DNA of 64,000 nt from Enterobacteriaceae bacterium ESL0689 (GTDB lineage: Bacteria > Pseudomonadota > Gammaproteobacteria > Enterobacterales > Enterobacteriaceae), in assembly GCA_029433525.1 (NCBI GenBank), contig JAQTIF010000002.1, positions 496,001-560,000 of the forward strand. The letters are read 5' to 3'. A model generated the notes under the pieces. It saw nothing but the letters and a program-made list of their open reading frames with translations. It was not told where the DNA came from and searched no databases. Within the stretch, counting starts at the first letter, position 1. Each line of letters opens with the position of its first letter. The translations under genes were made by a program, and so were the position numbers. Shown in pieces: positions 28,437-38,896 of this stretch.

Positions 28437-30575
28437 ATGACACCGCATGTGATAAAACGTGATGGTTGTAAAGTCCCGTTTAAATCTGAACGGATTAAAG
28501 AAGCGGTTCTGCGAGCCGCGCAGGCATCAGGCGTTGATGATGCGGATTATTGTGCCAGCGTGGCAGACGCGGTCAGCCAGCAAATGCAGGCACATCAGCA
28601 CGTTGATATCAACGATATCCAGACTGCGGTTGAGAATCAGTTGATGGCCGGGCCTTACAAACAACTGGCGCGCGCCTATATCGAATACCGTCATGATCGC
28701 GATATCGCTCGCGAAAAGCGCAGCCGCCTGAATCAGGAAATTCGCGGCCTGGTCGAACAGACCAACGCCTCTTTGCTCAATGAAAATGCCAACAAAGATA
28801 GCAAAGTTATCCCGACGCAGCGTGATTTACTGGCCGGTATTGTGGCTAAACACTATGCCCGTCAGCATCTGCTACCACAGGATGTTGTACAGGCCCATGA
28901 ACGGGGAGAGATCCATTACCATGATCTGGACTATGCGCCTTTCTTCCCGATGTTCAACTGCATGTTGATCGATATTAACGGTATGCTGACCCACGGTTTT
29001 AAAATGGGGAACGCTGAAATTGAAACGCCGAAATCGATCTCTACCGCCACCGCCGTTACCGCACAGATTATCGCTCAGGTGGCCAGCCATATTTATGGTG
29101 GTACGACGATTAATCGTATTGATGAAGTGCTGGCTCCCTTTGTCAGTAAAAGTTTTGATAAGCATCGTAAAATAGCAGAAGAGTGGCAAATTCCCGACGC
29201 CGAAGGCTATGCGCGTTCTCGCACCGAAAAAGAGTGCTATGACGCTTTCCAGTCGCTGGAATATGAAGTTAATACCCTGCATACCGCCAATGGTCAGACG
29301 CCCTTTGTCACCTTTGGTTTTGGTCTTGGCACAAGCTGGCAATCTCGTCTGATTCAGCAATCCATTTTGCAGAATCGTCTGGCTGGACTGGGGAAAAATC
29401 GCAAGACGGCGGTATTCCCAAAACTGGTATTCACCATCCGCGATGGCCTGAACCACAAAGCTGGCGATGCCAACTATGATATAAAGCAACTGGCGCTGGC
29501 GTGTGCGAGTAAACGTATGTATCCGGATATCCTGAACTACGATCAGGTGGTAAAGATTACCGGTTCCTTTAAAACCCCGATGGGCTGTCGTAGTTTCCTG
29601 GGGGTATGGGAAAATGAACAGGGTGAGAAAATTCACGATGGCCGCAATAACCTTGGTGTTATCAGCCTCAATCTGCCACGTATTGCCCTCGAAGCAAAAG
29701 GTGACGAAAACGCTTTCTGGAAGCTGCTGGATAGCCGTCTGATACTGGCGCGTAAAGCCCTCATGACACGTATCGCGCGCCTTGAGGGCGTCAAAGCCCG
29801 TGTCGCGCCGATTCTCTATATGGAAGGTGCCTGCGGTGTGCGTCTGAAAGCGGATGATAATATCGCGGAGATCTTTAAAAATGGTCGGGCTTCTATTTCG
29901 CTCGGTTATATCGGCATCCACGAAACGATTAACGCGCTGTCTGGCAACCAGCATATTTATGATCATGAAATACTACGGCAAAAAGGGATCGCGATTGTTC
30001 AGTATCTGCGTGATGCGGTTGAACGCTGGAAAAACGAAACCGGCTATGGCTTCAGCCTATACAGCACACCGAGCGAAAATCTCTGTGATCGTTTCTGTCG
30101 TCTTGATATGGCGGAATTTGGGGTGATTAAAGGCGTGACCGACAAAGGTTACTATACCAATAGTTTCCATCTGGATGTCGAGAAAAAGGTCAATCCCTAC
30201 GATAAGATTGATTTCGAAGCCCCTTATCCCCCTCTCGCCAACGGGGGATTCATTTGCTATGGCGAATATCCCAATATCCAGCATAACCTGAAAGCACTGG
30301 AGGATGTCTGGGATTATAGCTATCAGCATGTGCCCTATTATGGCACCAATACCCCCATCGACGAATGCTATGAGTGTGGCTTTAGCGGTGAATTTTCCTG
30401 CACCAGTAAAGGATTTACCTGTCCGAAATGTGGCAATCATGACGCCGCCAGAGTTTCGGTTACCCGGCGGGTGTGTGGTTACCTCGGCAGCCCGGATGCA
30501 CGGCCATTTAATGCCGGTAAGCAGGAAGAAGTCAAACGGCGGGTCAAACATCTCTCCAGTGGACACCTCGGTTAA
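28437..30575 (+). CDS. nrdD: Anaerobic ribonucleoside-triphosphate reductase
   Basis: A 712-residue class III ribonucleotide reductase, the same length as E. coli NrdD. It reduces NTPs to dNTPs without oxygen by a glycyl radical. An N-terminal ATP-cone (VIKRDGCKVPFKSERIKEAV) occupies about residues 4-95. The C-terminal zinc site has CYECGF and CPKCGN, and the radical site is RRVCGYLGSPDARPFN near residue 680. It is followed 16 bp later by its activase NrdG. Intact. Confidence 0.96.
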   Translation: MTPHVIKRDGCKVPFKSERIKEAVLRAAQASGVDDADYCASVADAVSQQMQAHQHVDINDIQTAVENQLMAGPYKQLARAYIEYRHDRDIAREKRSRLNQEIRGLVEQTNASLLNENANKDSKVIPTQRDLLAGIVAKHYARQHLLPQDVVQAHERGEIHYHDLDYAPFFPMFNCMLIDINGMLTHGFKMGNAEIETPKSISTATAVTAQIIAQVASHIYGGTTINRIDEVLAPFVSKSFDKHRKIAEEWQIPDAEGYARSRTEKECYDAFQSLEYEVNTLHTANGQTPFVTFGFGLGTSWQSRLIQQSILQNRLAGLGKNRKTAVFPKLVFTIRDGLNHKAGDANYDIKQLALACASKRMYPDILNYDQVVKITGSFKTPMGCRSFLGVWENEQGEKIHDGRNNLGVISLNLPRIALEAKGDENAFWKLLDSRLILARKALMTRIARLEGVKARVAPILYMEGACGVRLKADDNIAEIFKNGRASISLGYIGIHETINALSGNQHIYDHEILRQKGIAIVQYLRDAVERWKNETGYGFSLYSTPSENLCDRFCRLDMAEFGVIKGVTDKGYYTNSFHLDVEKKVNPYDKIDFEAPYPPLANGGFICYGEYPNIQHNLKALEDVWDYSYQHVPYYGTNTPIDECYECGFSGEFSCTSKGFTCPKCGNHDAARVSVTRRVCGYLGSPDARPFNAGKQEEVKRRVKHLSSGHLG

Positions 30576-30591
30576 TCTGCGCTGAATTAAT

Positions 30592-31074
30592 ATGAATTAT
30601 CACCAGTATTATCCGGTGGATATCGTTAACGGGCCGGGTACACGTTGTACCCTGTTTGTCGCTGGCTGTGTTCATCAATGTCCCGGTTGCTATAACCAGA
30701 GTACCTGGCGGGTGGATTCCGGCAGGCCCTTCACGGCGGAACTGGCCGATCAGATCATCACTGACCTGAACGATACCCGCATCAAACGTCAGGGGATCTC
30801 TTTTTCTGGTGGTGATCCTCTGCACCCCCATAATCTGCCGGATATGCTTATGCTGATAAAGCGCATTCGCGCTGAATGTCCGGCGAAAGATATCTGGATG
30901 TGGACAGGTTATAAACTGGCGGAACTTAATCCGGCGCAAAATGAAGTGATCAGTCTGATCAATGTACTGGTAGATGGCAAATTTATCCAGGATTTAAAAG
31001 ATCCCGCACTCATCTGGCGTGGCAGTAGCAATCAGGTAATACATCATCTGCAAATGGCAAGTAAAATAGCCTAA
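30592..31074 (+). CDS. nrdG: Anaerobic RNR-activating protein, C-terminus supplied by a repeat
   Basis: A radical SAM activase that generates the glycyl radical on NrdD. The iron-sulphur motif is in AGCVHQCPGCYNQ (C-x3-C-x2-C), and SFSGGDPLHP binds SAM. E. coli NrdG has 154 residues and ends VVHHLR. Here the protein is 160 residues and ends HHLQMASKIA. The last codons and the TAA lie within a 36-bp copy of the right end of the dispersed inverted-repeat element (31052-31087). The catalytic part is untouched, so the protein is probably functional. Confidence 0.93.
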   Translation: MNYHQYYPVDIVNGPGTRCTLFVAGCVHQCPGCYNQSTWRVDSGRPFTAELADQIITDLNDTRIKRQGISFSGGDPLHPHNLPDMLMLIKRIRAECPAKDIWMWTGYKLAELNPAQNEVISLINVLVDGKFIQDLKDPALIWRGSSNQVIHHLQMASKIA

Positions 31075-31087
31075 TGGGATAGGCTCT
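31052..31087. repeat. Right end of the dispersed repeat inside the nrdG 3' end
   Basis: AAATGGCAAGTAAAATAGCC followed by TAATGGGATAGGCTCT is identical to the right terminus of the full copy at 16227-16372. The left half is missing. Confidence 0.85.
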
Positions 31088-31235
31088 AATGCTAACGGTT
31101 GCCTGGTTCAGCAGGCATACCGCGTATTCCTGATTTTTTGAATAACAGGATGTCATATATCACTGATAAAACAGGTTGATAGTGAATTTTATTTTCGAAA
31201 ATAAAAAACTTGTCAACCTGCGACTAATGATAATG

Positions 31236-32102
31236 TTAGAGTAATGTTACGCCGCCCGGCACCATTCTTAGCAGATGCTGTTGTGGCCAGAATCGCGTCA
31301 GTTGTTGCTGATTTAACAGCCACTGTACACGCTCAAGATCATGCACCTCTCTGTTAACCAGCAAACCAACCACGCTGCCACTGTGCGCCACATTAAGGCC
31401 GTATAAATCACATGATTCAACGATCGATAACAGCCGGGTAAAGCCCGGTTTAGGTAACAGTTTCTGGCTGGCGATAGCGCTCAGCGTGGTGGCTTCGCCC
31501 ATCAGAGAGGGACTCTGCTGAATGCAGGCTTGCTGTAACTTTTCCCATGCTTGCTGCAGTGTGGGAGCTGCGGCATATAATTCTGCCTGCCGGGGCAGAC
31601 GGTGATAATCAGCGGTACGCAGTGTCTGTGGACTTTCAAGAATCAACAAATCAAGTGGTGGCGGGGTGCCACAGGGCAATTGCGTCGTAGCATGATGGTG
31701 ATCAAACAGCGTTAACTGGTGAAAAATGGTACTGTCAGTGGGTTCGAGTGAGACACACAGTGCGGCCAGCGTGCGCTCATCCAGCTTTTCTCCCAGATAG
31801 TGGGCTGTTGCTACTGCGGTCGCAGCGATATCGGCGGTACTGCTGGCCATACCTTTCGCCAGCGGAATGGTCGAAGTGATATCGATACGAATCGCCTGAC
31901 TTAATTGTTGGGGATAGTGCCAGTGGTGGAGTAGTTGGTTGACCATCGCGCGGGAAAGCGGGCGTTCATTAACACAGGGCGTGCCTGAACTGATTTCAAC
32001 GGTGCTGTACCATCCCACTGGACAGGAGATAAGTTTTTCACTCCCCGAAATCCAGCCCTGGATAAGTTCACCACATGATGCAGGACATTGTGCAATGGCC
32101 AT
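31236..32102 (-). CDS. pduX: L-threonine kinase, PduX-like
   Basis: A GHMP-family kinase of about 288 residues beginning MAIAQCPASCGELIQGWISG, which matches PduX. PduX phosphorylates L-threonine for synthesis of the aminopropanol linker of cobalamin. The ATP-binding P-loop of the family is PLAKGMASSTADIAATA near residue 80, and the C-terminal motif is LNVAHSGSVVGLL. The start at 32102 is preferred; an upstream in-frame ATG at 32144 adds 14 basic residues. In Salmonella pduX closes the pdu operon; here it stands alone between nrdG and rluA. Confidence 0.85.
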   Translation of the reverse strand: MAIAQCPASCGELIQGWISGSEKLISCPVGWYSTVEISSGTPCVNERPLSRAMVNQLLHHWHYPQQLSQAIRIDITSTIPLAKGMASSTADIAATAVATAHYLGEKLDERTLAALCVSLEPTDSTIFHQLTLFDHHHATTQLPCGTPPPLDLLILESPQTLRTADYHRLPRQAELYAAAPTLQQAWEKLQQACIQQSPSLMGEATTLSAIASQKLLPKPGFTRLLSIVESCDLYGLNVAHSGSVVGLLVNREVHDLERVQWLLNQQQLTRFWPQQHLLRMVPGGVTLL

Positions 32103-32205
32103 ACGCTTCCCTTTTTTATTCGTCATCCGCAGGCATAGTGTCATGGCTATTGCACTATTACCATGATTTTTCTCATGTTCAGGCTTCTGGCGGTAGCCGA
32201 ATGTC

Positions 32206-32865
32206 TCAGAAATCAGCGGCGGCGTGAAAAGTCATCCGATTGCCGGATAGCGGATGAGTGATGATCAATTGTTCAGCGTGTAACAGCAGCCGGGGAGCGC
32301 GTGCCAGTGCTGGCGGTGGCGCATAAAAGCGGTCACCGAGAATAGGGTGACCGATCGCCAGCATATGCACCCGTAGCTGGTGTGAGCGCCCGGTGATGGG
32401 CTTCAGTTGCAGACGCGCACTGTTATCATCGTGATACGCCAGAACCTCATATTCTGTCTGCGCCGCTTTGCCGGTCTCATGGCAGACTTTTTGTTTCGGT
32501 CGGTTCGGCCAGTCGCAGATCAGCGGCAGATCCACCCGCCCGGAAGCTTTCTGCGGGTGGCCCCAGACACAGGCAACATACTGTTTCTGCGGTTCACGCT
32601 GGCGAAACTGGCGTTTGAGTTCGCGTTCCGCCTGTTTGCTTAAGGCGACCACCATCACGCCGCTGGTTGCCATATCGAGGCGATGGACGGACTCTGCCTG
32701 TGGAAAATCGCGCTGGATGCGCGTTATAACGCTGTCTCTATGCTCCGCCTGTCGTCCCGGCACTGACAACAAGCCCGCAGGCTTGTTGACGACCATAATA
32801 TCTGCATCCTGGTAGAGGATAACCAGCCAGGGAAGCTGGGGGGGATTGTAGTTTTCCATCGCCAT
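32206..32865 (-). CDS. rluA: 23S rRNA/tRNA pseudouridine synthase RluA
   Basis: A 219-residue dual-specificity synthase that makes pseudouridine 746 in 23S rRNA and 32 in several tRNAs. The catalytic motif ESVHRLDMATSGVMVVAL (Asp in RLD) lies near residue 63, with LKPITGRSHQLRVHMLAIGHPILGD in two shorter conserved blocks near residue 160. It starts 12 bp after rapA and belongs to the polB-rapA-rluA group conserved in E. coli. Confidence 0.95.
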   Translation of the reverse strand: MAMENYNPPQLPWLVILYQDADIMVVNKPAGLLSVPGRQAEHRDSVITRIQRDFPQAESVHRLDMATSGVMVVALSKQAERELKRQFRQREPQKQYVACVWGHPQKASGRVDLPLICDWPNRPKQKVCHETGKAAQTEYEVLAYHDDNSARLQLKPITGRSHQLRVHMLAIGHPILGDRFYAPPPALARAPRLLLHAEQLIITHPLSGNRMTFHAAADF

Positions 32866-32877
32866 CTTGCTGTTCCG

Positions 32878-35784
32878 TTACTGGTGAGTGACGACAATTA
32901 ACCGCAAGGCATCAAGACGCCAGCTGGCCTCCGCCAGCGCCGCCATCACCTGCTGGCGGTTGTCTTCGATGGCAGACAGTTCATCATCACGAATGTTCGG
33001 ATTAATGGTTTTCAGCGCTTCCAGACGGGACAGCTCTGCCGACAGTTTATCATCCGCTTCCTGACGCGCGGCACTGATCAGCGTCTGGGCGATATCTGCC
33101 ATTTGTGCATCACCGGACTGTAACAGCGCATGCGTTTCGGCTTGTACCGCATTGATGAGCTTACTGCCGGTATGGCGGTTGACGGCGCTTAACTGACGGT
33201 TAAAGCTTTCAAACTCCACCTGACTGGCGAGGTTATTGCCATTTTTATCCAGTAAGATCCGTACCGGGGTGGCGGGCAGGAAGCGATTAAGCTGCAACTG
33301 TTTCGGTGCCTGCGCTTCAACCACATAAATCAGCTCCAGTAACAGTGTGCCTACCGGTAACGCTTTGTTTTTCAGTAGCGCGATAGTGCTGCTGCCGGTA
33401 TCGCCGGAAAGGATCAGATCGAGGCCGTTGAGGATCAGCGGATGTTCCCAGGTGATAAACTGGGCATCTTCACGGGACAGCGCAATGTTACGATCAAAGG
33501 TGATGGTACAGCCATCTTCAGGCAGGCCAGGGAAGTCGGGCACCAGCATATGATCAGACGGTGTCAGGACAATCAGATTGTCACCGCGATCATCCTGGTT
33601 AATACCAATAATATCAAACAGACTCATGGCAAAAGTGATCAGCGCGACATCGTCATCCTGGGCGGCAATCGTCTGCGCCAGCGCCTGCGCTTGCTCACCA
33701 CCGTTAGAGTGGATCTCCAGTAAACGATCACGTCCCTGCTCAAGTTGGGCTTTCAGAACATCGTATTGCTGGCGACAGGATTTAATCAGCTCAGCGAAAC
33801 CGTCGTCATTTTCCGGGGAGGCGAGATAGTTTATCAGTGAGTGATGCACCTGTTCGTAAATGGTGCGGCCAACGGGACAGGTATGTTCAAACGCATCCAG
33901 CCCTTCGTGATACCAGCGCACCAGCACCGATTGTGCGGTATTGTCCAGATACGGCACATAGATTTGGATATCATGTACCTGGCCAATACGGTCAAGACGA
34001 CCGATACGCTGCTCAAGGAGATCCGGATTGAACGGCAGATCGAACATCACCAGTTGGCTGGCAAACTGAAAGTTACGCCCTTCGGAGCCAATTTCTGAGC
34101 ACAACAGCACTTGCGCACCGGTATCCTCCTCGGCAAACCATGCTGCAGCCCGATCACGTTCAATGATCGACATCTCTTCATGAAAGACCGTTGCGCGGAT
34201 ACCTTCACGCTCGCGCAGAACCTGTTCCAGTTGCAGCGCAGTGGCGGCGTGTGCGCAAATCACCAGCACTTTTTGCGAACGATGGCTGGTCAGATAATCC
34301 CTCAGCCATGTGACACGGGGGTCGAAATTCCACCATGTGCCACTATCGCCTTCAAATGCCTGATAAATTTGTTCCGGATAGAGCATATCATGGGCACGTT
34401 GCTCGGTGATTTTACCTGCACTCATCAGCGTCGCGACTTTCATCGCTGTTTGATACTGGGGGGGCAGCGGTAAGCGAATGGTATGCAATTCACGCTGCGG
34501 GAAGCCTTTAACACCATGACGGGTGTTGCGGAACAGAACACGACTGGTGCCGTGGCGATCCATTAACAGCGTGATCAGTTGCTGGCGTGCGAGATGGGCG
34601 TCATCATGATCGCTGTTCGCTGCCTGGAGTAACGGTTCAATATCCTGTTCGCCCACCAGATCGCTCAGGGTATTGAGTTCGTCATTATTGAGTTTTTTGC
34701 CTTCCAGTAACAGGGCGACCGCATCAGCGACCGGACGATAATTTTGTTGCTCCTGGACAAACTGATTAAAATCGTGGAAACGGCTGGGGTCGAGCAGACG
34801 CAGACGGGCAAAGTGGCTCTCCATGCCCAGCTGCTCCGGCGTGGCGGTTAATAGCAGCACGCCGGGGATCTGTTCGGCCAGTTGCTCAATCGCCTGATAT
34901 TCGCGACCCGGTGCCGCTTCACTCCATGTCAGATGATGCGCTTCGTCGACGATCATTAGATCCCATTGGGCGTCGGTCAGCTGTGCAAGGCGTGCTTTGT
35001 TGCGACAGGCGAAATTCAGGGAACAGATAACCAGTTGCTCGCTTTCGAAGGGATTGTCAATATCGTTGCTGGCTTCGGTGTAGCGCTCATCATCGAACAG
35101 TGAGAAGCGGAGATTGAAACGACGCAACATCTCCACCAGCCATTGATGTTGCAGGGTCTCAGGCACGATGATCAGCACGCGGGTGGCCGCGCCGGAGAGC
35201 AACTGTTGATGGAGGATCATCCCGGCTTCGATAGTCTTGCCGAGGCCGACTTCATCCGCCAGCAGGACACGCGGCGCATGGCGGCGACCGACATCATGCG
35301 CGATGTGCAGCTGATGTGGGATCAGGCTGGTGCGTTGCCCGCGCAGGCCACTCCACGGCATCCGGTATTGCTCACTTTGATGTTTGCGTGCGCGATAGCG
35401 CAGCGCAAACCGATCCATGCGATCAATCTGCCCGGCAAATAAGCGATCCTGGGGTTTACTGAATACCAGCTTGCTATCCAGTAACACTTCACGTAACGCG
35501 ATGTGAGTCTCTTCGGTATCCAGCCGCGTCCCGATGTAGGTCAGCAATCCCTCTTGTTCACTAATGTCATCAACCCGCAGTTGCCAGCCCTCATGGCTGG
35601 TGATGATATCTCCGGGATTAAACATCACACGGGTGATGGGGGAGTCATGACGCGCGTACAGGCGATTTTCGCCGATGGCCGGGAAAAGCAGGGTCACGGT
35701 ACGTGAGTCCAGTGCAACGACCGTTCCCAGCCCCAGTTCGCTCTCGGTATCACTAATCCAGCGTTGACCAGGTTTAAAAGGCAT
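32878..35784 (-). CDS. rapA: RNA polymerase-associated ATPase RapA
   Basis: A 968-residue Swi2/Snf2 ATPase, the same length as E. coli RapA (HepA), which recycles RNA polymerase during transcription. Two N-terminal Tudor-like domains (from [18 protein letters not shown]) precede the ATPase core with [14 protein letters not shown] (motif I), VDEAHH (motif II) and [11 protein letters not shown] (motif VI). The start at 35784 is chosen by alignment; an upstream ATG at 35907 would add 41 residues of unrelated sequence. Intact. Confidence 0.96.
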   Translation of the reverse strand: MPFKPGQRWISDTESELGLGTVVALDSRTVTLLFPAIGENRLYARHDSPITRVMFNPGDIITSHEGWQLRVDDISEQEGLLTYIGTRLDTEETHIALREVLLDSKLVFSKPQDRLFAGQIDRMDRFALRYRARKHQSEQYRMPWSGLRGQRTSLIPHQLHIAHDVGRRHAPRVLLADEVGLGKTIEAGMILHQQLLSGAATRVLIIVPETLQHQWLVEMLRRFNLRFSLFDDERYTEASNDIDNPFESEQLVICSLNFACRNKARLAQLTDAQWDLMIVDEAHHLTWSEAAPGREYQAIEQLAEQIPGVLLLTATPEQLGMESHFARLRLLDPSRFHDFNQFVQEQQNYRPVADAVALLLEGKKLNNDELNTLSDLVGEQDIEPLLQAANSDHDDAHLARQQLITLLMDRHGTSRVLFRNTRHGVKGFPQRELHTIRLPLPPQYQTAMKVATLMSAGKITEQRAHDMLYPEQIYQAFEGDSGTWWNFDPRVTWLRDYLTSHRSQKVLVICAHAATALQLEQVLREREGIRATVFHEEMSIIERDRAAAWFAEEDTGAQVLLCSEIGSEGRNFQFASQLVMFDLPFNPDLLEQRIGRLDRIGQVHDIQIYVPYLDNTAQSVLVRWYHEGLDAFEHTCPVGRTIYEQVHHSLINYLASPENDDGFAELIKSCRQQYDVLKAQLEQGRDRLLEIHSNGGEQAQALAQTIAAQDDDVALITFAMSLFDIIGINQDDRGDNLIVLTPSDHMLVPDFPGLPEDGCTITFDRNIALSREDAQFITWEHPLILNGLDLILSGDTGSSTIALLKNKALPVGTLLLELIYVVEAQAPKQLQLNRFLPATPVRILLDKNGNNLASQVEFESFNRQLSAVNRHTGSKLINAVQAETHALLQSGDAQMADIAQTLISAARQEADDKLSAELSRLEALKTINPNIRDDELSAIEDNRQQVMAALAEASWRLDALRLIVVTHQ

Positions 35785-35903
35785 ATCTATTCGACTCTTG
35801 AATTCTGAAATGGGGCAAAGGTTATTCACACCAGAGGGATAATGATGGATTTCTGGGGCGAAAAGGGCGCTATGGTACTGAATGCTGAAGTGATAGTCAC
35901 CTG

Positions 35904-38264
35904 TCAAAATAACCCTAACTGACCTGTTGCTATTGTAGCAAAATCATCATTGAGCAGGGGAAGTATTCCTTCAGCAATCGGCTGCAATTGTTTTTCCAGA
36001 TAGTGGTTATAATCAAGCGCTGATTGCTGATAATCCACCGGTTCTGGGCCGTTAAGTGTCCAGACATAACATATGTTACCACGTTGTTGATATTGTGGCG
36101 GACGCCCCAGCCTGATATTTTGCTCATCGGCCAGTCTGGCGGCGCGCACGTGTGGCGGCACATTGCGCTGATACTCCGCCAGCGGACGACGCAGCCGCTT
36201 ACGGTAGATAAGCTGATCATCCAGCTCCCCGCGCATCAGTTGCGCGATAGTCTGGCGAATATAGGCCTGATAGGGTTGATTGTGGAAAATACGCCAGTAG
36301 AGCGCCTGCTGAAATTGTTGCGCCAGCGGCGTCCAGTCGGTACGCACCGTCTCCAGCCCTTTAAAGACCATCCGTTGGGTATCGCCCTGCTGAATCAGCC
36401 CTGCATAGCGTTTCTTGCTGCCAATATCGGCACCGCGAATGGTGGGCATAAAAAAGCGACAAAAATGGGTTTCAAACTCCAGTTCCAGCGCACTGGTAAG
36501 CTGCTCCCGCGCCAGCTCTGTCGCCCACCATTGATTAACGTAACTGACCAGTTGGTTGCCGATATGGGCAGCTTCTTCTTCATCATGACGACGTTTGAGC
36601 CAGACGAAAGTGGAATCGGTGTCACCATAGATAACGTCATAGCCTTGCGAGGCGATCAGCGCCTGGGTCTGGCGCATAATCGCATGGCCGCGCAGCGTAA
36701 TCGATGACGCCAGACGGGGATCGAAAAAACGACAGGCCGGGGTGCCGAGTACGCCATAAAAAGCATTCATGATGATTTTCAGCGCCTGGGCGAGCGGCTG
36801 ATTATGCTGACGTTTCGCTTCGTCGCGACTGTGCCAGATTTGGCTGATGATCGCTGGCAGACAGTGATGTTGCCGGGAAAAATGCGCGCCCAGAAACCCC
36901 GCCACGCTGTGGTCACTGTCCGGTTGGGCCATGCCTGCAATTAGCCCGATGGGGTCGATCAAAAAGGTACGAATAATCGAGGGGTAGAGGCTTTTATAAT
37001 CCAGTACCAGTACAGAATCATACAGGCCCGGGCGTGAGTCCATGACGTAACCTCCGGGGCTGGCTTGTGGCGTCACTTCCCCCGGATTGGGCGCCACATA
37101 GCCCATGCGATGCATGCGTGGAAAATAGAGATGACTGAACGCGGCGACAGAACCGCCGTGGCGATCGACAGGCAGACCATTAACCGTTGCCCGTTCCAGC
37201 AGAAACGGCATGATTTCGGTGGTGTGAAAGATACGGGTCACCAGCTGACAATCCTGGAGATTGTAACGGGCCAGCGCCGTTTTATCCTCATGAAAACGGC
37301 GCTCGATCTCATCCAGTCGTTGCCACGGATTATCTATCGCTTTGCCTTCACCAAGCAGCTCGCGCGCTACCGCTTCGAGCGCAAAAGAGGAAAAGCGCCA
37401 GAATGCGGATTTCAATGCTTCGATACCATCGATAATTAACCGCCCCGGAGCCTGGGCGAAAAACACCCCAGGCTTGAAACCGTGCTCCCGCCACTCCAGA
37501 GGCGTATTTCCCCGGCCAAGCTGGAGCGGAATACGATAACGTTCGGCATGTTGCTGCAAAATGCGTAAATCGAACTGGATAAGATTCCAGCCAATCAGGA
37601 CATCCGGATCGTGGAGCGCAAACCACGCATTCAGTTTTTCCAGCAGTTGTGGACGGCTGGCAACGTACTCTAACTGAAAATCGACGGTCACCGTGGGCGG
37701 GGTCGGCGGCCCCAGCATATAGACGACCCGCTGCCCGCACCCCTCCAGACCTATGCAGTACAGTTCACCGTGGCGGCTGGTTTCAATATCCAGCGAGACC
37801 CACTTTAGCGTAGGCCGGTAGTGGGGATGGGGTTTCATCCTCGCATTGATCAGTTGCTGCGACCCACGCTTCTCTCCCTCGACCCAGACTGGCGCAGTAA
37901 TAAAACGCTCCATCAGATAGCGTTCGGGGGGACGGATGTCGGCTTCATACACGCAGATGCCGTTATCACGCAGCTTTTTTTCGATATGCATTAACTGACG
38001 GTGAGTACGGCAATAAAGGCCAAAAACGGGCTGATGATGAAAATCCTGTAAACTAAGTGCAGCGAAGCGCAGATTTCTTTCGCCCCGCAGCAGACGCTCC
38101 ACCCGTGGCCGTTGATTTTGCGGAATAAACATCACCGACTCCTGTGCTGGCAGGATAACCTGTAGCGGGCCATCATCAGTAGCCAGCCAGAAAGATAGCT
38201 CGCTACCCTGTGGGGTATCGCGCCAGTGACGGGTCAGTAAAAAGCCTTCTCGTGGCTGGATCAC
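35904..38264 (-). CDS. polB: DNA polymerase II
   Basis: A 786-residue family B DNA polymerase, SOS-induced in E. coli and used in replication restart and translesion synthesis. The 3'-5' exonuclease motifs are [28 protein letters not shown] and YNLQDCQLV. The polymerase motifs are [14 protein letters not shown] (A), [12 protein letters not shown] (B) and [12 protein letters not shown] (C). It begins [16 protein letters not shown]. No LexA box was identified by eye in the upstream region, which is IS debris, so normal SOS control may have been lost. The coding frame is intact. Confidence 0.95.
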   Translation of the reverse strand: MIQPREGFLLTRHWRDTPQGSELSFWLATDDGPLQVILPAQESVMFIPQNQRPRVERLLRGERNLRFAALSLQDFHHQPVFGLYCRTHRQLMHIEKKLRDNGICVYEADIRPPERYLMERFITAPVWVEGEKRGSQQLINARMKPHPHYRPTLKWVSLDIETSRHGELYCIGLEGCGQRVVYMLGPPTPPTVTVDFQLEYVASRPQLLEKLNAWFALHDPDVLIGWNLIQFDLRILQQHAERYRIPLQLGRGNTPLEWREHGFKPGVFFAQAPGRLIIDGIEALKSAFWRFSSFALEAVARELLGEGKAIDNPWQRLDEIERRFHEDKTALARYNLQDCQLVTRIFHTTEIMPFLLERATVNGLPVDRHGGSVAAFSHLYFPRMHRMGYVAPNPGEVTPQASPGGYVMDSRPGLYDSVLVLDYKSLYPSIIRTFLIDPIGLIAGMAQPDSDHSVAGFLGAHFSRQHHCLPAIISQIWHSRDEAKRQHNQPLAQALKIIMNAFYGVLGTPACRFFDPRLASSITLRGHAIMRQTQALIASQGYDVIYGDTDSTFVWLKRRHDEEEAAHIGNQLVSYVNQWWATELAREQLTSALELEFETHFCRFFMPTIRGADIGSKKRYAGLIQQGDTQRMVFKGLETVRTDWTPLAQQFQQALYWRIFHNQPYQAYIRQTIAQLMRGELDDQLIYRKRLRRPLAEYQRNVPPHVRAARLADEQNIRLGRPPQYQQRGNICYVWTLNGPEPVDYQQSALDYNHYLEKQLQPIAEGILPLLNDDFATIATGQLGLF

Positions 38265-38896
38265 GCCATGCTCTCATCAAATAAAACCTGGCCTGATTTT
38301 GACATCCTCCACGCCCTAAAGCACGCGGATTTCTGCTGTCTAAAGGTAACCCGAGCAGGTTTAGGGTAAGGGGCAGAACTCTGAAGGGCGCGGCTTAACA
38401 ATGTTTGGCGGACTGCGTGACATTAAATCCGGATCGGGATCGGGGAAAACAAATAGCTTGTGATTTTTGTTAAATGTTAGGGTGGGTCCCGTAACTATTT
38501 TTTGTACAATCTGGTATCCTCTTAGTTCACGCAACAAGTAGAACTTAGGCGCGATAGCCATATGGACTTGCTCGTGGTAAAGTGTGGTGAGCATTTTAAG
38601 AAGTGTAAAGAGAACCAGTTTAATCACGGTCATAATATTCTCCCAATACCCAATGGCAGTGTCTCGGGATATTCCGGTGATAGCGTTACCGTTTGCTCAC
38701 CGCGCGCTTTTTTAACAGCTTTCTGCCCGTGCGCCAGCCAGTAATCCCACCCGCTATCGCCATCGGCGGGGTTCCGAAGAAGATAATTGCAAAATTTTTC
38801 GACATCTGATCTTCGCCCATAACGGGGCCAACCAAAACATCACAAACAGAGGGATAACGCCAGAAAACAGGTGATGCCGAGAAGAGCAAAGAAAAC
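38265..38896. other. IS graveyard upstream of polB
   Basis: About 630 bp without a credible gene. It contains an IS200/IS605-type end at 38297-38345, a decayed IS3-family right end at about 38419-38460, and then unidentified DNA up to the IS256 end at 38897. Short open frames occur on both strands (for example 38361-38633 and 38686-38889, minus), the latter with a hydrophobic segment (FFGTPPMAIAGGITGW), but none has a recognisable family. Confidence 0.5.
38297..38345 (-). mobile_element. Solo right end of an IS200/IS605-type (TnpB) element
   Basis: TTTGACATCCTCCACGCCCT...GCACGCGGATTTC resembles the hairpin-bearing right end of IS200/IS605 elements, normally TTTGACATCCTCCCCGCCCT...GGGCGAGGATTCC. 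On the minus strand it would be the 3' end, but no tnpB or tnpA frame remains. The stem carries mismatches, so it is probably dead. Confidence 0.45.

Noticed and set aside
28872-29966. 364-codon minus-strand open frame inside nrdD
   Set aside because: Entirely antisense to a well-conserved gene, with no recognisable domain.
38686-38889. Minus-strand frame with a hydrophobic GTPPMAIAGGITGW segment considered as an Rhs immunity gene
   Set aside because: Could not be tied to any family, has no clear start, and alternative frames through the same DNA look equally plausible.
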